Positions 49,633 through 62,161 of a stretch of DNA of 64,000 nt are shown here, piece by piece; positions within the stretch are counted from its first letter, which is position 1; each line of letters opens with the position of its first letter. This DNA comes from Golubevia sp. BC0850 (Eukaryota; Basidiomycota; Exobasidiomycetes; Golubeviales; Golubeviaceae), in assembly GCA_012976225.1 (NCBI GenBank), contig JAAVVG010000033.1, forward strand, positions 1-64,000, given 5' to 3'. The notes beneath the pieces were generated by a model. It made no database searches. It was not told where the DNA came from and saw nothing but the letters and a program-made list of their open reading frames with translations. Made by a program: the position numbers and the translations under genes.

Positions 49633-51833
49633 ATGTCTTCTCGACCTTCCAACGTTGGTATTAAAGCTATGGAAATCTATTTCCCAAAGAGAGTGAGTAT
49701 CTTTTTCTTGCGGTATCCTAGCAGTGGCTACTTTCTTCCCGTCCTTCTTTCTTTCAGTTCAAATCTCATTTCAAATCTTCGGCTCTCATTTCTGTTGGTC
49801 TTGCTGACCTCTTTGCTATCTTGAAATCTACTCTATTCACAACCTTCAGTGTATTTCTCAAGACGATCTAGAAGATTTCGATGGAGCCCCAAAGGGAAAG
49901 TACACTATCGGATTTGGGCAAAAGTTCATGGCTTGCACAGATGATCGTGAAGATATTAATTCCTTTGCTTTATCTGGTAAGTTATTTCCAATTCCCATTA
50001 ATTCAACCTTTTTTTCTAAAAAACAATTCTGCTTTATTCTGACTCTCTCGACTTCCCACCCTACAACCATTCCGAAACTATCTTGCCTATCTTCCCAAAT
50101 CTCAAACCTTGCCCTCCCTCCTCTCTCAGTCGTTCAAGGTCTACTAGAAAAGAACAAAATCGATCCAAAATCAATCGGTCGTTTAGATGTAGGAACAGAA
50201 ACCATCATTGATAAATCCAAATCCGTCAAGACTATCTTGATGAACTTGTTTGCTCCTTCAGGAAATACAGACATTGAAGGGATTGATTCAAAGAATGCTT
50301 GTTATGGAGGTACTGCAGCTTTGTTCAATGCTGTCAATTGGGTTGAATCTTCAAGTTGGGATGGAAGAGATGCTATCGTGGTAGCTGGTGATATTGCTAT
50401 TTACGCTGAAGGTGGGGCTAGACCTGTTGGTGGAGCTGGAGCGGTGGCTCTTTTGATTGGACCTGATGCTCCAGTTGTTATGGAACGTGAGTAATTTGGG
50501 ATGGAATTGGATCAATGGGAGGGTCGGAGAGAGGATAGGAGTGTTGTGGGAGGAGGGAAGAGAACGTTGGGGGAGTTTTTCTTCTGGCTGCATTGGGAAG
50601 AAGGTTTTGGAGGGAAGAGCTCGTGAGGGGTGGGAAGCAGTCTGAGATCTATCTCTCGAAATCGAGTGACCTTCAATGGACATTGGAAACCGTATTCCGT
50701 TTTGGTGGGAGGGAGAATAGGTCAAGATTTTGGAACGGAGAGATTAGAACTTTTATCGGAACTTACGATTTCTTCTCTTCTCCTTCCTTTCCTTTCATCC
50801 TTCCACACTCTACGTTAATTCCTCCAGCTGTTCACGGAACTCACATGGCCAACTCTTGGGACTTCGTGAGTATTTGTTCTGCTTCCTCTCGCTTTGCGGG
50901 TTGGATTTCAAATCTCAAAATTCCGAAAACTGATCCGAATCATTCTCCTACTCTTCATCTGACAGTACAAGCCCGATCTATCTTCTGAATACCCTCAAGT
51001 CGATGGACCTGAAACCATTCAGGCTTATCTAGGATCTCTCGATAAGGCTTATGATGCTTATCGTTCCAAATTAGCCAAATCTACCAAAGCTTCTGGAGCT
51101 ACTGCCAATGGAGAAGCCACTGCTCAAATCAAATTAGAAGATTATGACAATGTTCTTTTCCACAGTCCTTATGCTAAGCTAGTTCAGAAAGGATTCGGAA
51201 GACTGGTGAGTTAGGGACCTTTTTTACGATTTTGATCGTATGTATGCTAACCTTCTTCTCCCCTCCCTCTCCCAGTTATACAACGACTACCTTTCAGACC
51301 CAAAGAACCCCAAGTTTTCTTCAATTCCAGAATCATTCGCAACTCTAGATAGGAAATCAACTATCACCAACAAGGATGTTGAAAAAGCTTTTGCAGCTTA
51401 TTCCAAAGATTTACAACAGACTCATTTAGAACCTGGTATGGATACAGTTAGACGTTGCGGTAACATGTACACTGCATCTCTTTATGGAGGTTTAGCTTCT
51501 ACTCTCTCTAACATCTCATCAAAGGATGCTCAAGGTAGAAGAATCTTGATGTACTCTTTCGGCTCTGGTTCAGCTGCTTCTTTCTTCTGCTTGAAAGTCG
51601 TTGGAGATACTGATTCTATTACCAAACCAATGGATTTAAAGAAAAGATTGGCTGATATGGAAGTCGTACCGGTTCAAGCTTATGTTGATGCTTTGAAAAC
51701 TAGAGAAGCTACTCATAATGCTGTGGATTATAAACCAAAAGGAGATGTCAAGGATATTTGGCCTGGTGCTTATTATTTGGAAAACACTGATCACATGTTT
51801 AGACGTACTTATGGTAGAATTCCAAAAGCTTAA
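49633..51833 (+). CDS. ERG13: Hydroxymethylglutaryl-CoA synthase
   Basis: Six exons (49633-49692, 49850-49976, 50130-50486, 50828-50865, 50966-51205, 51276-51833) join in phase to 459 aa, the normal length. The enzyme condenses acetyl-CoA with acetoacetyl-CoA to HMG-CoA, feeding the mevalonate/sterol pathway in the cytosol. The catalytic residues are visible: the acid in [15 protein letters not shown], the nucleophilic cysteine in [10 protein letters not shown], and the histidine in [23 protein letters not shown] starts the fold and [16 protein letters not shown] lies near the end. Exon 4 is only 38 nt ([13 protein letters not shown]). Confidence 0.96.
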
Positions 51834-52275
51834 GATTGAGAAAGGAATATGGAAGTTCTTCAATTCTTAAACTCAAAATCTAGAAAGTTTGGTGACGATC
51901 GAAAGGGGTCAATTCTTCGTTTCATCCTCGCAGGTTTCTTCTTCTCTGATCTATGCTGAGACTTCTTTTATGTTATCCTTTAGTACAAATCATCTTCTTT
52001 TCCCTGTCTCTATATACTCCTCTTTTCTCCTCTTTTCTCTCTTCGAACGTCTGCCTTCCATTCTGTTTGCTCCTTGCTTCATGTTATCTTATCTACTCCA
52101 CACCTTCATATCAAAAAGCAACTATCGAGTGAATCAACAACACTAAATCTGTCTTGAATGTAAGAAAGAAGGTGGACAACAGAGAAAGATAAGAGGAGCT
52201 TGCGTTCGAGCGGTGTTTTAAAAGCTGTCCAAAAGTTAATTGAGGTTAATTCATTTCTTTTCATCGAACCACAAC
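51834..52275. other. Intergenic region between two plus-strand genes
   Basis: 442 bp containing the 3' flank of HMG-CoA synthase and the promoter of the aldehyde dehydrogenase; strongly CT-rich in the middle. No further gene seen. Confidence 0.45.
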
Positions 52276-54218
52276 ATGTCTTCCTCAAGATTTCCAATTT
52301 CATCCTTCAAAACTCAACATTTCATCTCAAATGAGTTCGTTTCATCACTCACTTCCAAAACCGAGATAACTGTGACCAATCCGCTGAACAAAAAGGAGGT
52401 CTGCAAAGTAGAAGCGGGAGATCAAGATGACGTTAATCTAGCTGTAGCTTCTTCAAAACTTGCCTTTGAAAAAGGTATCAATGGAAACAAAGCTTGGAAA
52501 GATGTAGAAGGAAAAGAGAGATACGCTTATTTGATGAAGTTAGCAGATTTGGTTGAGAGAGATTTGGACGAGTTGACTTACCTCGACACGATTTCTATGG
52601 GCGGTGCTACTGTCTTCAACTACAATGCTGTCCCTACTTTGAAGTACTGTGCAGGTTGGGCTCAAAGAATCGTAAGTTCTCGAGATACTGGCCGTGGCTC
52701 GTGACTCTCTCTTCACGTTCGTCGTTTCTGACCTCTTCTCAACGCCTTCACCTTCTAGGTTGGTCAAACTACAGAACCTGAAACCAACCCTGATGGGACC
52801 ACGATCTTTGCCTATACTCTCAAACAACCTTTTGGAGTGGTGAGTTTCGCCTTTCTTCGAGGTGGATCAAATTTTGCCTTTTTTTTACTGAAGCAATTCC
52901 CTCTGTTCTATTTCAGGTCGTCGCTATCATTCCTTGGAACATTCCAACTTTGGCTTTCATCATGAAATTAGCTTATTCGCTTTCAACTGGAAATACTGTC
53001 GTAATCAAGCCTTCTGAGAAAGCTCCTTTGTCTGCAGGAAAGCTGTGCTCTTTGATCATCGAAGCTGGGTTTCCACCCGGAGTCGTCAACATGGTTCAAG
53101 GTTTTGGTAAACCAGTTGGAGAAGCCTTGGCTCTTCATATGGATGTCAGAAAGGTGAGATCACCAAGAGTCTGAAGATTCTGAAAGTGGAAGTCAAATCA
53201 CAACCTCCAGATTGACATCTTCAAATCTCTATCCTCTCTAGATCTCCTTTACTGGTTCTGGAGCTACTGGAAAACTCATTGCCGCAAATGCAGCTAGATC
53301 AAACCTTAAGAATGTCTCACTTGAACTTGGTGGAAAGGTAAGCCTCAAGTTTTATCGCCTGCCATCTCTGATAAAGTGTTGACGCGCTCTTCATCCCCTC
53401 TTTTCAGAGCGCCTCCATCGTCTTCGAAGATGCCGACATCGATCGTGCAGTAGCAGCCGGTATTCCCTCAGTGATGATGAACGCAGGTCAAATTTGCGTC
53501 GCTCATTCTAGACTTTACGTCCACGAGTCCATTGCATCAGCCTACATCGAGACTTTAGAGAAGGCGATCAAACTTTGGAAAGTTGGAGATCCGTTGACTG
53601 AAGGCTCTCTTCATGGACCCTTGGCTGATGAAATTCAGTTCGAAAAAGTCTTAAAATACTTAGAAGCAGGAAAAAAAGAAGGAAAGGTTTTAGTCGGTGG
53701 AAATCAAGTTGCAAATTCTGATGGGCTGTTCATTGAACCTACTGTTTTCACTGAGATTCCTGATGATGCTATTATCAATAGAGAGGAGATCTTCGGACCA
53801 GTCATGATTGTTCATACGGTGAGTAAGGAGGTTTTGTGAGGTGAGGTCAATCGACAACGTCGGGACATTTTTTGTTTGCATTCTTTCTGACCTTACCTCC
53901 CAAATCTTTCCGAACCTTTCTTTTCTCCACTGCTTTCTCTTCTGTCCCAAATTTTAGTTCAAAACTGAAGAAGAGGTCGTAGCAAGAGCCAATCTCTCAG
54001 AGTACGGTCTCTCTGGAGCGGTCCACACCAAGGACCTCTCTCGTGCCGTCAGAGTCGCAAGAGCTCTAGAAACAGGAATGGTCTCTGTAAATGGACCTAT
54101 CTCTGGAAGTCTTAATAATCCATTTGGAGGATGGAAACAATCTGGAATCGGAAGAGAGAACTCTTCTGCTTACTTGGAATCTTACTTGGAGACAAAGACC
54201 GTTTCTGTTCACCTTTAG
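52276..54218 (+). CDS. Aldehyde dehydrogenase, NAD(P)+ dependent
   Basis: Six exons (52276-52671, 52759-52839, 52917-53153, 53242-53337, 53408-53818, 53958-54218) join in phase to 493 aa. It oxidises aldehydes to acids. The family signatures are whole: PWNIPTLAFIMK, KPSEKAPLSA, ISFTGSGATGK, the general base in LELGGKS, the catalytic cysteine in NAGQICVAHSRLYV, EEIFGPV, and NPFGGWKQSGIGRE. No targeting presequence is evident, so it is probably cytosolic. Yeast acetaldehyde dehydrogenases (Ald4-6) are the nearest well-known relatives by pattern, but I cannot name the substrate. Its position after HMG-CoA synthase suggests no pathway link beyond acetyl-CoA supply, which is speculation. Confidence 0.93.
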
Positions 54219-54965
54219 CTTCTGTTTCGTTTGGCAAATCCGTGTATCTCTTTGCTGTGAATTACTCTCTCATTTCTAGCAGTCTTAGTCTTGGAACCTG
54301 TCTGGCTAGGAGCTTTCAGCAGAAAAACGTCGGCTTCCAGAAGTGTAAAGGTGGGGAGGAAGGAGACAAGCTTTGAAACCCCGAAGAAAGTGTAACCAGG
54401 ATCAATTCCAGAGGCGCAATGGAGAGAGGTAAAAAGTCTGCACTCCAGAACAGACGCAAGAAGCAAAAACAGAAGTTTGAGCTTCTCATTTCAGTACAAT
54501 TTTGAATCGAGAAGTACAGTGTAACGAGAAGACTTCATCCCTCCGTCTCTTCTCTCCAGCTTCAGTGTCTTCCTCCTGACTTCAATTTCTTGAATTTGAA
54601 AGGCTCACTTTCTGCCTTTTCTTGGAGAGCAGATAGGATTTGAGAAATTTCGGTCCCAGAGCCGAATCTGACTTGATCTAATGTTGAAGGATTGGATGGT
54701 GGGTACGAGCAGGATCGCGACAAGAGTGAATGGTTGGCCCAGAGAAGAGATGGAAGTTGAATTGAAGGCAGTCAAAGAGATTTCATGAATGAAAACCAGG
54801 GAAGTACTCCGAAGGGCCACAGGATGAGCAGTAGAAGAGGAGAAGTCTACAGCTCGCAGCTACGAGAAGAAGGGAGAAAGAAGAGGTCAATCAGATAGGC
54901 TTGAGAATTCTCTCTATCATGCGATACAAGTTGCTCTCCTAGACTTACCATGAGAGAAGTTCTAC
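54219..54965. other. Intergenic region
   Basis: About 750 bp between the aldehyde dehydrogenase and the decayed F-box genes. Short frames on both strands have no supporting features. I see no repeat. Confidence 0.4.
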
Positions 54966-55972
54966 TCAGATTTCGACGAACCAAGTCTTCGGCTCAGAAT
55001 TCCAGTCAACCACCTCTTCCACCAGCTCTCGACATTCTTCTAACGCCTCAGCAGAGAGCTTGTTGAAGGGGATAAATAGCTTCTTGAGTGGCTTCATCTT
55101 CACGATTTCAACTTCGAACCCTATTCCTACGTTCTCTTTCCTTGCTCGGAGGAGAGGCAACAGATATCGAAGGCGAAGAGTCTTAAGGTTGGAGGGACCA
55201 CCATCCAGGTTGGGAACTGAACATCCTCCTCATTCACCCCCAGCACCTCTAGATTAGGAAATTGAAGTTGTGGGACTTCTTCCCCCGGAAGTAGACTGAT
55301 GAGCCAAACAGAGAGACGCTTGAGAGATTCAGAACATTGGGAGCACCTCTCTCCAAGTGGAATGGCTGTAATCTTCATCCAACATTAAGGAAGTAAGAGT
55401 CTGGAAGAGAATTGGATGACTGACGTGTAGGTAGCTGGAAGGCGGTGATTGAAGAGAAGGAATCCAGAGGATTTGTAGAGATCCAGACTTGATTGCACTT
55501 GCCCTTAGAAGTCGAACCTTAGAGGCAGAAATCGAAGCTCGGAACTCGACCAAGTCGGGAAGCTTTAGAAGCAGCGAATTCGTGAGGGTTTCGAGAGCTT
55601 GTGATCGCGAATGAAAGAGATGTGTTGAATCCATATCAAGAATTCGAAGAACTTGACGAGATATGAGGATTGATTCGACGAGTTGATAGAAATCTTGGGA
55701 TGAATCCCCTTTGACTGCAAATGAAATCTCCTCTAGATTTGATCCGCTCTTCTCATCGAATTGATCGACCACTGACTGGATCTCTTCCAACTTTCTCTCT
55801 GAAAGCAACACATCTTCCAGAAGACGCTATTCTCATCCTACAACTTCAACCATAATCTGCAGACCTCTCTAACTTTAACCACCTCCTTCGTCTCTAAGGT
55901 CCTAAAAGTTGTGAGAAGAGTCTCTGAAGGTAGAACATCGTTGATGCATCTCAGCTTAGATGCCACTGGCAT
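54966..55972 (-). pseudogene. Decayed F-box/LRR gene
   Basis: Starts MPVASKLRCINDVLPSETLL, an F-box followed by KEVVKVREVCRLWLKL, then an in-frame TAG. The frame changes soon after (from DENSVFWK to LLSERKLEEIQSVVDQF). A long LRR stretch is open to about 55330 (LILISRQVLRIL-type repeats, LMLDEDYSHSTWREVLPMF). It then continues in a second frame (LKRLSVWLISLLPGEE) and, from about 55190, in a third (LLRARKENVGIGFEV). The ending KMKPLKKLFIPFNKLSAEAL matches the end of the copy at 26.4 kb. With one stop and about three frameshifts it cannot code a normal protein. No introns with proper sites bridge the breaks. Confidence 0.65.
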
Positions 55973-56109
55973 TTTTGTAGATGAGGACGGTTTTAAGGTA
56001 TTGATGAGAGAGAAGCGACTCTGTAAGAGATCAAATGAGGGAGATGTTTAAATAAATCTGCCAACCTTTCATGGACTTTGAATGAGATAGCATCAATCTC
56101 AATAAGAAG

Positions 56110-56525
56110 GTCTTGCATAGTCTCTCGATCTTACCAGCACTTCCTCGAAATGATAGATTCCTCTCTCTGTCATGGCATCTTCGACTTTAAATGATAGCTC
56201 ATGCAAAGTATAACAGCTCTTTTTTGTTTGAGAAGAGGTCCAATATCTTCGACGCCCGCTTTTGCAGTCCTTCTGAAAGAATCAATTTCTTCCAAAGACT
56301 CTTGTTTTCGTTCATGGTTTCGAACCATTTCTGGCCCACTCTTCTGACTACTACTACTTCCTTCGAAGTAAGTTGCTCGAAGATTGGTATGATGATGTCT
56401 GATGGGAGATCGTTGACGTTGATGGCCGTTTGAGACAGTGAAGCCTTGAAGGAAAGACTGTTGTGGAAAGAGCAGAGAGCAGAAGAAGAGAGGTCAGAGG
56501 AATCAGGGGGGAATGGAACTAGCAA
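56110..56525 (-). pseudogene. Truncated F-box fragment
   Basis: An F-box reads INVNDLPSDIIIPIFEQL and VVVVRRVGQKWFETMNENKS, then ILSEGLQKRASKILDLFSNK, and stops at 56199. A shift of frame there continues as LHELSFKVEDAMTERGIY to a possible donor near 56130. No LRR part follows before the next F-box copy begins at 55972. It looks like the 5' piece of a tandem duplicate. A spliced functional gene is possible but I could not build one. Confidence 0.5.
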
Positions 56526-56756
56526 GGATTAGGCTATAGCGTCGAAGTTTACATCTTTTTACAAACCTCAATGTTTCTTTGAACTTCCCTTGGAAGAGGA
56601 GAGAAAAGTTCCTCGACGATCGAGATGAGATAACCACGTGGTTGAGTCTGATGAGCGATAAGGCAAGTTTGAGAAGATTTGACCTTCTCTCTTCAGAAGA
56701 CAACCAAATTAGAGGCAACCAGAAGTAGAGAAGTTATCGGCAACCAAGTGCCAGAA

Positions 56757-59700
56757 ATGTCGCAAAATGATGCTCAAGGTAAGTGAGAGAAAGTGATAAT
56801 GAACTAGTAGGGTCTCGATGAGGTGCTGCTACTAGCTGTATTAATTGCTGCAAAGCCATGACCTCCCTTTCTAACGTTTTCCCGTCCGTCTTCTCCTTGG
56901 ATTGAACTCACTGTTTATGACTTAAATAGGTGCATCATCTTCAGCCAATTCACCTTCATCACCTTCTCAACAAAGGAAGCCAGCATCTTCTCTGTTCTCT
57001 GGTCCTTTTCTTCCACTCAGAAGACCTTCATCTCAAATGGATCACATTCCAACAACTTCCAATGATCATGATTCTTCTACCAATTCACATAATTCAACAC
57101 ACTATGAACCTTTCCCTCGAAGCACTACAATAGATTCTTCACAATTACCTTCAAATGCAACACAGCAAGCCAGAGATCAACAATCCTCTAACTCTAAGTC
57201 AAAGCACAAGCAGTATTCAACGCTAGATTGGGGAAAGAAAGGTAGACCTAGGAACACTTCAAATCCAGCTTTGCATGCTGCTCAGATAGCCTCACATCAT
57301 GATTTGGAGGGGGGAGAGGGTTCAGGGGGAGTAACTCCATCTAACAACCATTCTGGTTGGGGCTCTGGTTCTGGTTCAGGAGCTAGCGCTTTCAGTGGGT
57401 TGGAAGGTAGAAGCTAGTGAGTACACAGAAGGATCTAGTGTCATTAATTTGAGAGGAATAGGAAGTCTTTTGATGATCGCAGCAAGACCTTATCAGTGGA
57501 GATTCAGAGTTGCTAGCTCGACCTTTTTTGGAAAGAGCATGCCGTCACTTCCACAGCTACCTCTGTCTCATCGACAAGGATCAACCTGAGAGAATGAAGA
57601 CTCATAAACAATGGCTTTCAACTTGCTTTATATTGGAAAGAGCGAGCTTCCCATCTCGATCTTTAACTGACCACCTCTCACCCTTCCTCTCTCTCCTCAG
57701 CCGTTTCCAACCTATTCATGACCTCGGATCGCCCCACCCAAATCACGGAAACGTAGCTCCTTTATCTCAATCATATACAGCAAGCTCAAATACCATTCGA
57801 GACTCGACAGCTCGGCTGGCCAGCATGGCTCTGCTGAGCGACGAGGAAGGAGGCAGTTCTGGAGGTTCTGGATTCGAACGAATCAACGAAGAAAGTCCAG
57901 AAGTGTCTCCTGGCAAAAGACTCTCTCCTAAATCTTTTACCAATCCTTCTCATCTAGGACCTAGCAATCTCAGCATGGCTATGAATGCAAGTGCAGTCAA
58001 CAGTGCGAATCATTCTAGAGCTACAAGTCCGGACGAGGTCAAGACTTTGAAAGGAGTCGAAACGAACGAAGAAACTCCACTTCTAGGGCTTCAGAATGTT
58101 TCTGGTCGTAGACGGGTTATGAGTCCGGCTGCAATGCCGACTGAAGCTGTGGAATTCCCTGGTCTGGCTAGGAGAGATGGAGAGGAATCGCAAGAGATTC
58201 TGAGTACCTCTGCTTTGGAGCGAGAACATCTTCGAGGTAGACAGGCTGGAAGATCTGGAATCTCTTTCAAGGAACCTGAAATGGGTAGAGAGAGGGCCGA
58301 TTCTTCTCCGATGAGCGTTACTGGTACGAGTAGGACAGCCAGTTCTTCTAGAAGCAGAGAACGAGGATCGATAGGACGAAATTCTAGAAGTGGAACTAGA
58401 GGAGACGGATCGGGAATTAGTCTCGCTTTCAGTGCTAGAGACGGAATGGACAAGGAGAGAGAACGGGCCAACAGCAATGCCTACGGATATGGAGCTCTAG
58501 CCCAAGCTTCTTACTCTCTCAACTCCAAAGGGAAAGGCAAAGGGAAACAGGACTCAACTCAATCTCCAAGTGGTATCTCTTTGCGACTCTCTGATGAAGA
58601 TGAGGGGGAGGAGGAAGATCAACCACTCCTAGGAAGATTGAGGTCGAAACTCAATCCTTCTGCAAGAGTCAAGGCTCTCGGTTCTTCTATCAAGAAGTTG
58701 ACCTTCTCTGACGTCGTGGAAGGAGCTAAGGAACCAATCCGACTTCTACCCGCCGTTATTCTAGGATCTCTTCTCAACGTTCTGGATGGAGTCTCATACG
58801 GAATGATCATGTTCCCTTCCGCCTATCCGATTTTCGCAAACTTCGGTGGAGATGGAGTTTCCATGTTCTTCGTCACCTGCATTCTATCTCAAATCGTCTA
58901 TTCTACCATGTCAATCTTCAGAGGAGGAAATGGAAGTATGATGATCGAAGTCGTTCCATTCTTTCACATTCTAGTCAACATCATCATCGATGAGATTGGA
59001 GACGACAAACCTGAAGCTGTGATTGCTACGGTTCTAGTCGCTTTCGCTCTTTCTTCAATCTTGACCGGTTTAGCTTTCCTTCTCATGGGTATCTTGAGGT
59101 TGGGAGTTCTTATTGGATTCTTCCCTCGACATATCTTGGTCGGTTGTATTGGAGGAGTTGGAATCTTCTTGATTGAAACTGGTTTGGAAGTCACTTCAAG
59201 ACTTCAATCTGAAGATGGATTCCAGTACAATTTAGAAACTCTAAAGTACTTTTTCCAGTCTTCTCACATGGTTTCTCTCTGGTTACCTCCACTTTTACTA
59301 GCTATCCTTCTAAGGTTCATCACTGCAAGATTCCATCATCCTCTAGTCTTCCCAGGTTACTTCTTAGCAATTCCGGTTATCTTCTACATCGTCGCCGTAG
59401 CTGGATTGAGGATTCCTCTCGATAGCTTGAGAGAGCAAGGTTGGCTCTTCGACATCGGTAAGGAAGCTGGAGAAGCTCCTTTCTATCGATTCTACACCTA
59501 CTTCGATTTCAGACAGACCAGCATCAAAGCTCTTTGGGCTACTATGCCCACTCAATTAGCTCTGGTCTTCTTCGGAGTTCTCCATGTTCCTCTCAACGTC
59601 CCAGCTCTTGGAATATCGATCGGAGAGGATAACGTTGACACAGACAGAGAACTTGTAGCTCATGGTATCTCAAATATCATCGCTGGATGTCTAGGAACGG

Positions 59701-61582
59701 TTCCGAATTACCTCTGCTACGTCAACTCGGTGCTGTTCTACAGAGTCGGAGGTGGATCTGCTCTCTCCGGTTTCATGCTGGCTCTAGCTACCTTCGGAAT
59801 CATGCTAGCTGGACCTGGAACGATCTCTTTTCTCCCAGTTATGATCGTCGGAGCTCTCATCTTCGTTCTTGGTATCGATCTAGCCAAGGAAGCTCTTTGG
59901 GATACGATTGGAAGAGTCAATGGTTGGGAGTACTGTACCATCTGGATTATCGTGGTCGTAATGACTTACTGTGAGTTCTCGATGCGATCCCAAAGAGTCT
60001 TAAGCGTAGATAAGCTAACTATCTTTTACTTTTCCTTCATCTCAGGGGACTTCGTCATCGGTATCCTCGCTGGAATCATCTTCGCTTGCCTCTTCTTCGT
60101 CGTTCAGACTTCACGTAGAAAGACTGTGAGAGCAATCTTCGATGGAAGCGTTGCTAGGTCTACTGTGAGAAGACACATGACTCAACGACAATTCCTAGAA
60201 GCAGTCGGAACTCAAACTCAAATTATGAAATTGCAAGGATTCTTGTTCTTTGGAACTATCAACTCTGTCGAACAGCTCGTGAGAAGAGCTCTGGACATCT
60301 CTCTCTGGTCTCATAAACCTATCAGGTTCTTGATTGTCGATGTGAGTCCAGAACCTTTGGATGACCTTTTCTCTCTTTTCTTCTGTCTGATCTCCCGTTT
60401 CTTTTTCACTGTCCACAGTTCTCTTTGGTCAGCGGTGTCGATTTCTCCGCCGCCGAAGCCTTTACAAGAGTTCAGCGTCTTCTAGCCACCAAAGATGTGG
60501 TTCTGGTGTTCTGTGGTCTAGCATCCGATGGAGATGTAGCCATCAGCCTTCAATCAGTAGGAATGTGGGCAGATTGTGGAATCCGTCTAGAAGTCTTCGC
60601 ATCTCTAAATGAAGCTTTAGAATGGACTGAGAATGAGTATCTTCGAGGAATGTATTCCTCAGGTTCAACTGCTGCGAAAGCTTTCGGTCAAGCTTCTTTA
60701 GCTGCTGGAGGTGGTTTGGACGTTCCAGATAACAAAAGGAAACCAGCTTTTCATTTATCTGAAAGTTTTGAAAATTCACCTAGAAGACATCATTTACATG
60801 AAGCTGCTTTAACTGCTGTTCATGGACTAGGAACTGCAAATACTTCCCTCAATTTGGTTAAAGCTAATGAAAGTGCTAATGCTAATCTTAATGATGGGCA
60901 GAGTCTATCATCTAATAGTCAAGAAAAACAACATCAAATTTCGAAATCTGTTATGGTTCAACCTTTACCTTTGTTGATTATCACTTTTAAAGCTTATGCT
61001 ACCACTGATATGGATGAAGCTTTCTTTGAAAAATTGACCAAGTACTTCAAGTCGGTTACTTTGACTAAGGATGAAGTCTTATGGGAGAGAGGAGATGAAC
61101 CTGATGGACGTGAGTTTGAGAGATCGATGTTGGCTTTGCTCTGAGCAGATCCTCTTCTTACCTTTCCTTCTTCTCTTCGTCAACTCTCTCTTCATCAGTC
61201 TATCTCATTGAATCTGGGATCTTGAAAGCCAGATATGAGTTCCAACTCGAGGCTTACGAGATCAATGAAGCTATGCTAGCTGGAACGATTGCCGGAGAGG
61301 TGAGTGCTCCGTCTAAGTTTTGTTTTCACCCCCAACCTCGAAACTGATCGTTTCTTCACTCGTTTCCACTTTCTTCAGCTTTCTTTCCTATCTCGTCAAG
61401 CTCGAAATACAACAGTCCACGCAGCCATGGATTCTCAACTCTGGAAGTTAGACGCGGAAGCTCTCAGAGCTCTGGAGAACGACTCCCCTGATACCTTTGG
61501 AGAACTTATCAAGATGTTACTGAGAGTGACTGGAGAAGAACAAGATTGTCTTATGAGCTATCTAGTCTCAAGACTCAGTTAG
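56757..61582 (+). CDS. VSB1: SulP-type transporter with STAS and cNMP domains (Vsb1-like)
   Basis: Seven exons (56757-56778, 56930-57416, 57701-59970, 60046-60341, 60419-61109, 61199-61299, 61379-61582) join in phase to 1356 aa. Residues 1-500 are disordered and Ser-rich. The SulP membrane core runs about 510-970, starting EPIRLLPAVILGSLLNVLDG, with FFPRHILVGCIGGVGIFLIE and a late GTVPNYLCYVNSVLFYRVGG. A STAS-like domain follows (RFLIVDFSLVSGVDFSAAEA), then a cyclic-nucleotide-binding-like fold (LTKDEVLWERGDEPDG, LYLIESGILKARYEF, GTIAGELSFLSRQARN). This order matches yeast vacuolar Vsb1/YGR125W, linked to arginine storage; vacuolar location is inferred from that. Exon 3's end and the 75-nt intron 3 allow in-frame intron retention. 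Confidence 0.88.
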
Positions 61583-62161
61583 AAGCTTTGCTACCTCTCC
61601 CATCTCTCTCGACCACTTTGCCTCCAGCGCGATCAAGCAGCATCTTCCTTGCTCTTCTCAACTTCTTGCAATATTTAGATCTTTCGTCAGCTGCTGCTTT
61701 CTCAATGCCCCCTCTCTCTCTCTCCTATGCTCTTTCTCTGCTCCTCGACTCCAAATAAATATACACTACTCGACCTTTCTCTCTCACTCTCTTTTAGCTT
61801 GGTTCTCAGTTTCTCACAAGACTTTTTAGTCGTTTTCAGATCAATCGTAGATATTTTCTTTCAAGGGTTTGCTTGTTCTCGGTCAATACATACTTCAATA
61901 GTTCGATTCAGATCTCTCTCAACGTCTCTTCTGACCGGCTTGGTTGATTCGTCTAGACCCCATCTCTGGTCTTTCTCGGATTGATTGATTCAAACGATAC
62001 CGTCCATTGAAGATGCAAGGCAGATGAGTTGACGAGTAGCAGAAGTAGCATGTTGTCGGAGGAAAGCAACCCGATGCCAGGCTTTGATGATCATCTCTTT
62101 CTTCTCTCCCCTCCTTTCCACTCCTTCCTTCCACTTTTGATCTTTTATCTATTCTATCAAG
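61583..62161. other. Intergenic region before transhydrogenase gene
   Basis: About 580 bp between two plus-strand genes, CT-rich at both ends. No supported gene. It holds the promoter and leader of the next gene. Confidence 0.45.

Noticed and set aside
57510-57700. Upstream extension of the large SulP exon
   Set aside because: Splicing 57416 to 57701 uses a strong CT-rich acceptor and keeps phase; the extension reads through intron sequence.
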